Assembly (NCBI GenBank): GCA_030598165.1
Contig: JAUVQL010000064.1
Location: 1-6,141 of the forward strand
Direction of reading: 5' to 3'
DNA from: Acidobacteriota bacterium
GTDB taxonomy: Bacteria; Acidobacteriota; Vicinamibacteria; Marinacidobacterales; SMYC01
Length of the DNA: 6,141 nucleotides
Below, piece after piece: positions 6,129-6,141 of this stretch. Under the pieces are notes generated by a model, which worked only from the letters and a program-made list of their open reading frames with translations, did not search any database and was not told where the DNA came from. A program made the translations under genes and the position numbers. Every line of letters begins with the position of its first letter. The first letter of the stretch is position 1.

Positions 6129-6141
6129 AATATACAAAAAA

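Overview
The window holds six protein genes and one conspicuous 76-base inverted repeat. No rRNA, tRNA, CRISPR array, transposase or phage gene is visible. Base composition is moderate, near half G+C. A signal-peptide-bearing beta-barrel protein ending in Phe indicates a Gram-negative (diderm) bacterium. A Tat-type glycosylasparaginase of the 'GTINC' subgroup and a hairpin with GGGGACAGG-type arms remind me of Acidobacteriota and similar environmental lineages. That placement is from memory and weak.

Layout from left to right. (1) The 3' part of a nicotinate phosphoribosyltransferase gene (NAD salvage) runs in from the left edge on + and ends at 1258. (2) A class I SAM-dependent methyltransferase lies on -, 1273-2055, converging on it with a 14-base gap. 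(3) A small four-helix membrane protein of unknown function is on +, 2156-2581, divergent from the methyltransferase across a 100-base gap. (4) A YwiC-like multi-pass membrane protein is on -, 2596-3426, converging on (3) with another 14-base gap. (5) A near-perfect hairpin at 3463-3538 has two 32-base arms with one mismatch. It fills most of the gap between (4) and (6). (6) A putative outer-membrane beta-barrel protein is on -, 3546-4748. (7) A divergent Tat-secreted glycosylasparaginase (Ntn-hydrolase) is on +, about 4942-6066, followed by a possible terminator.

The genes alternate in strand and do not form a clear pathway operon. Only the beta-barrel gene and the YwiC-like gene share a strand in sequence, and the large hairpin separates them. 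The window reads as chromosomal housekeeping and envelope genes rather than as a new defence or mobile system. The points most worth a second look are the hairpin element, the missing start codon of the glycosylasparaginase (good ribosome binding site, intact Tat motif, no usable in-frame start), and the Gly-Thr autocleavage site of that enzyme in place of Asp-Thr.
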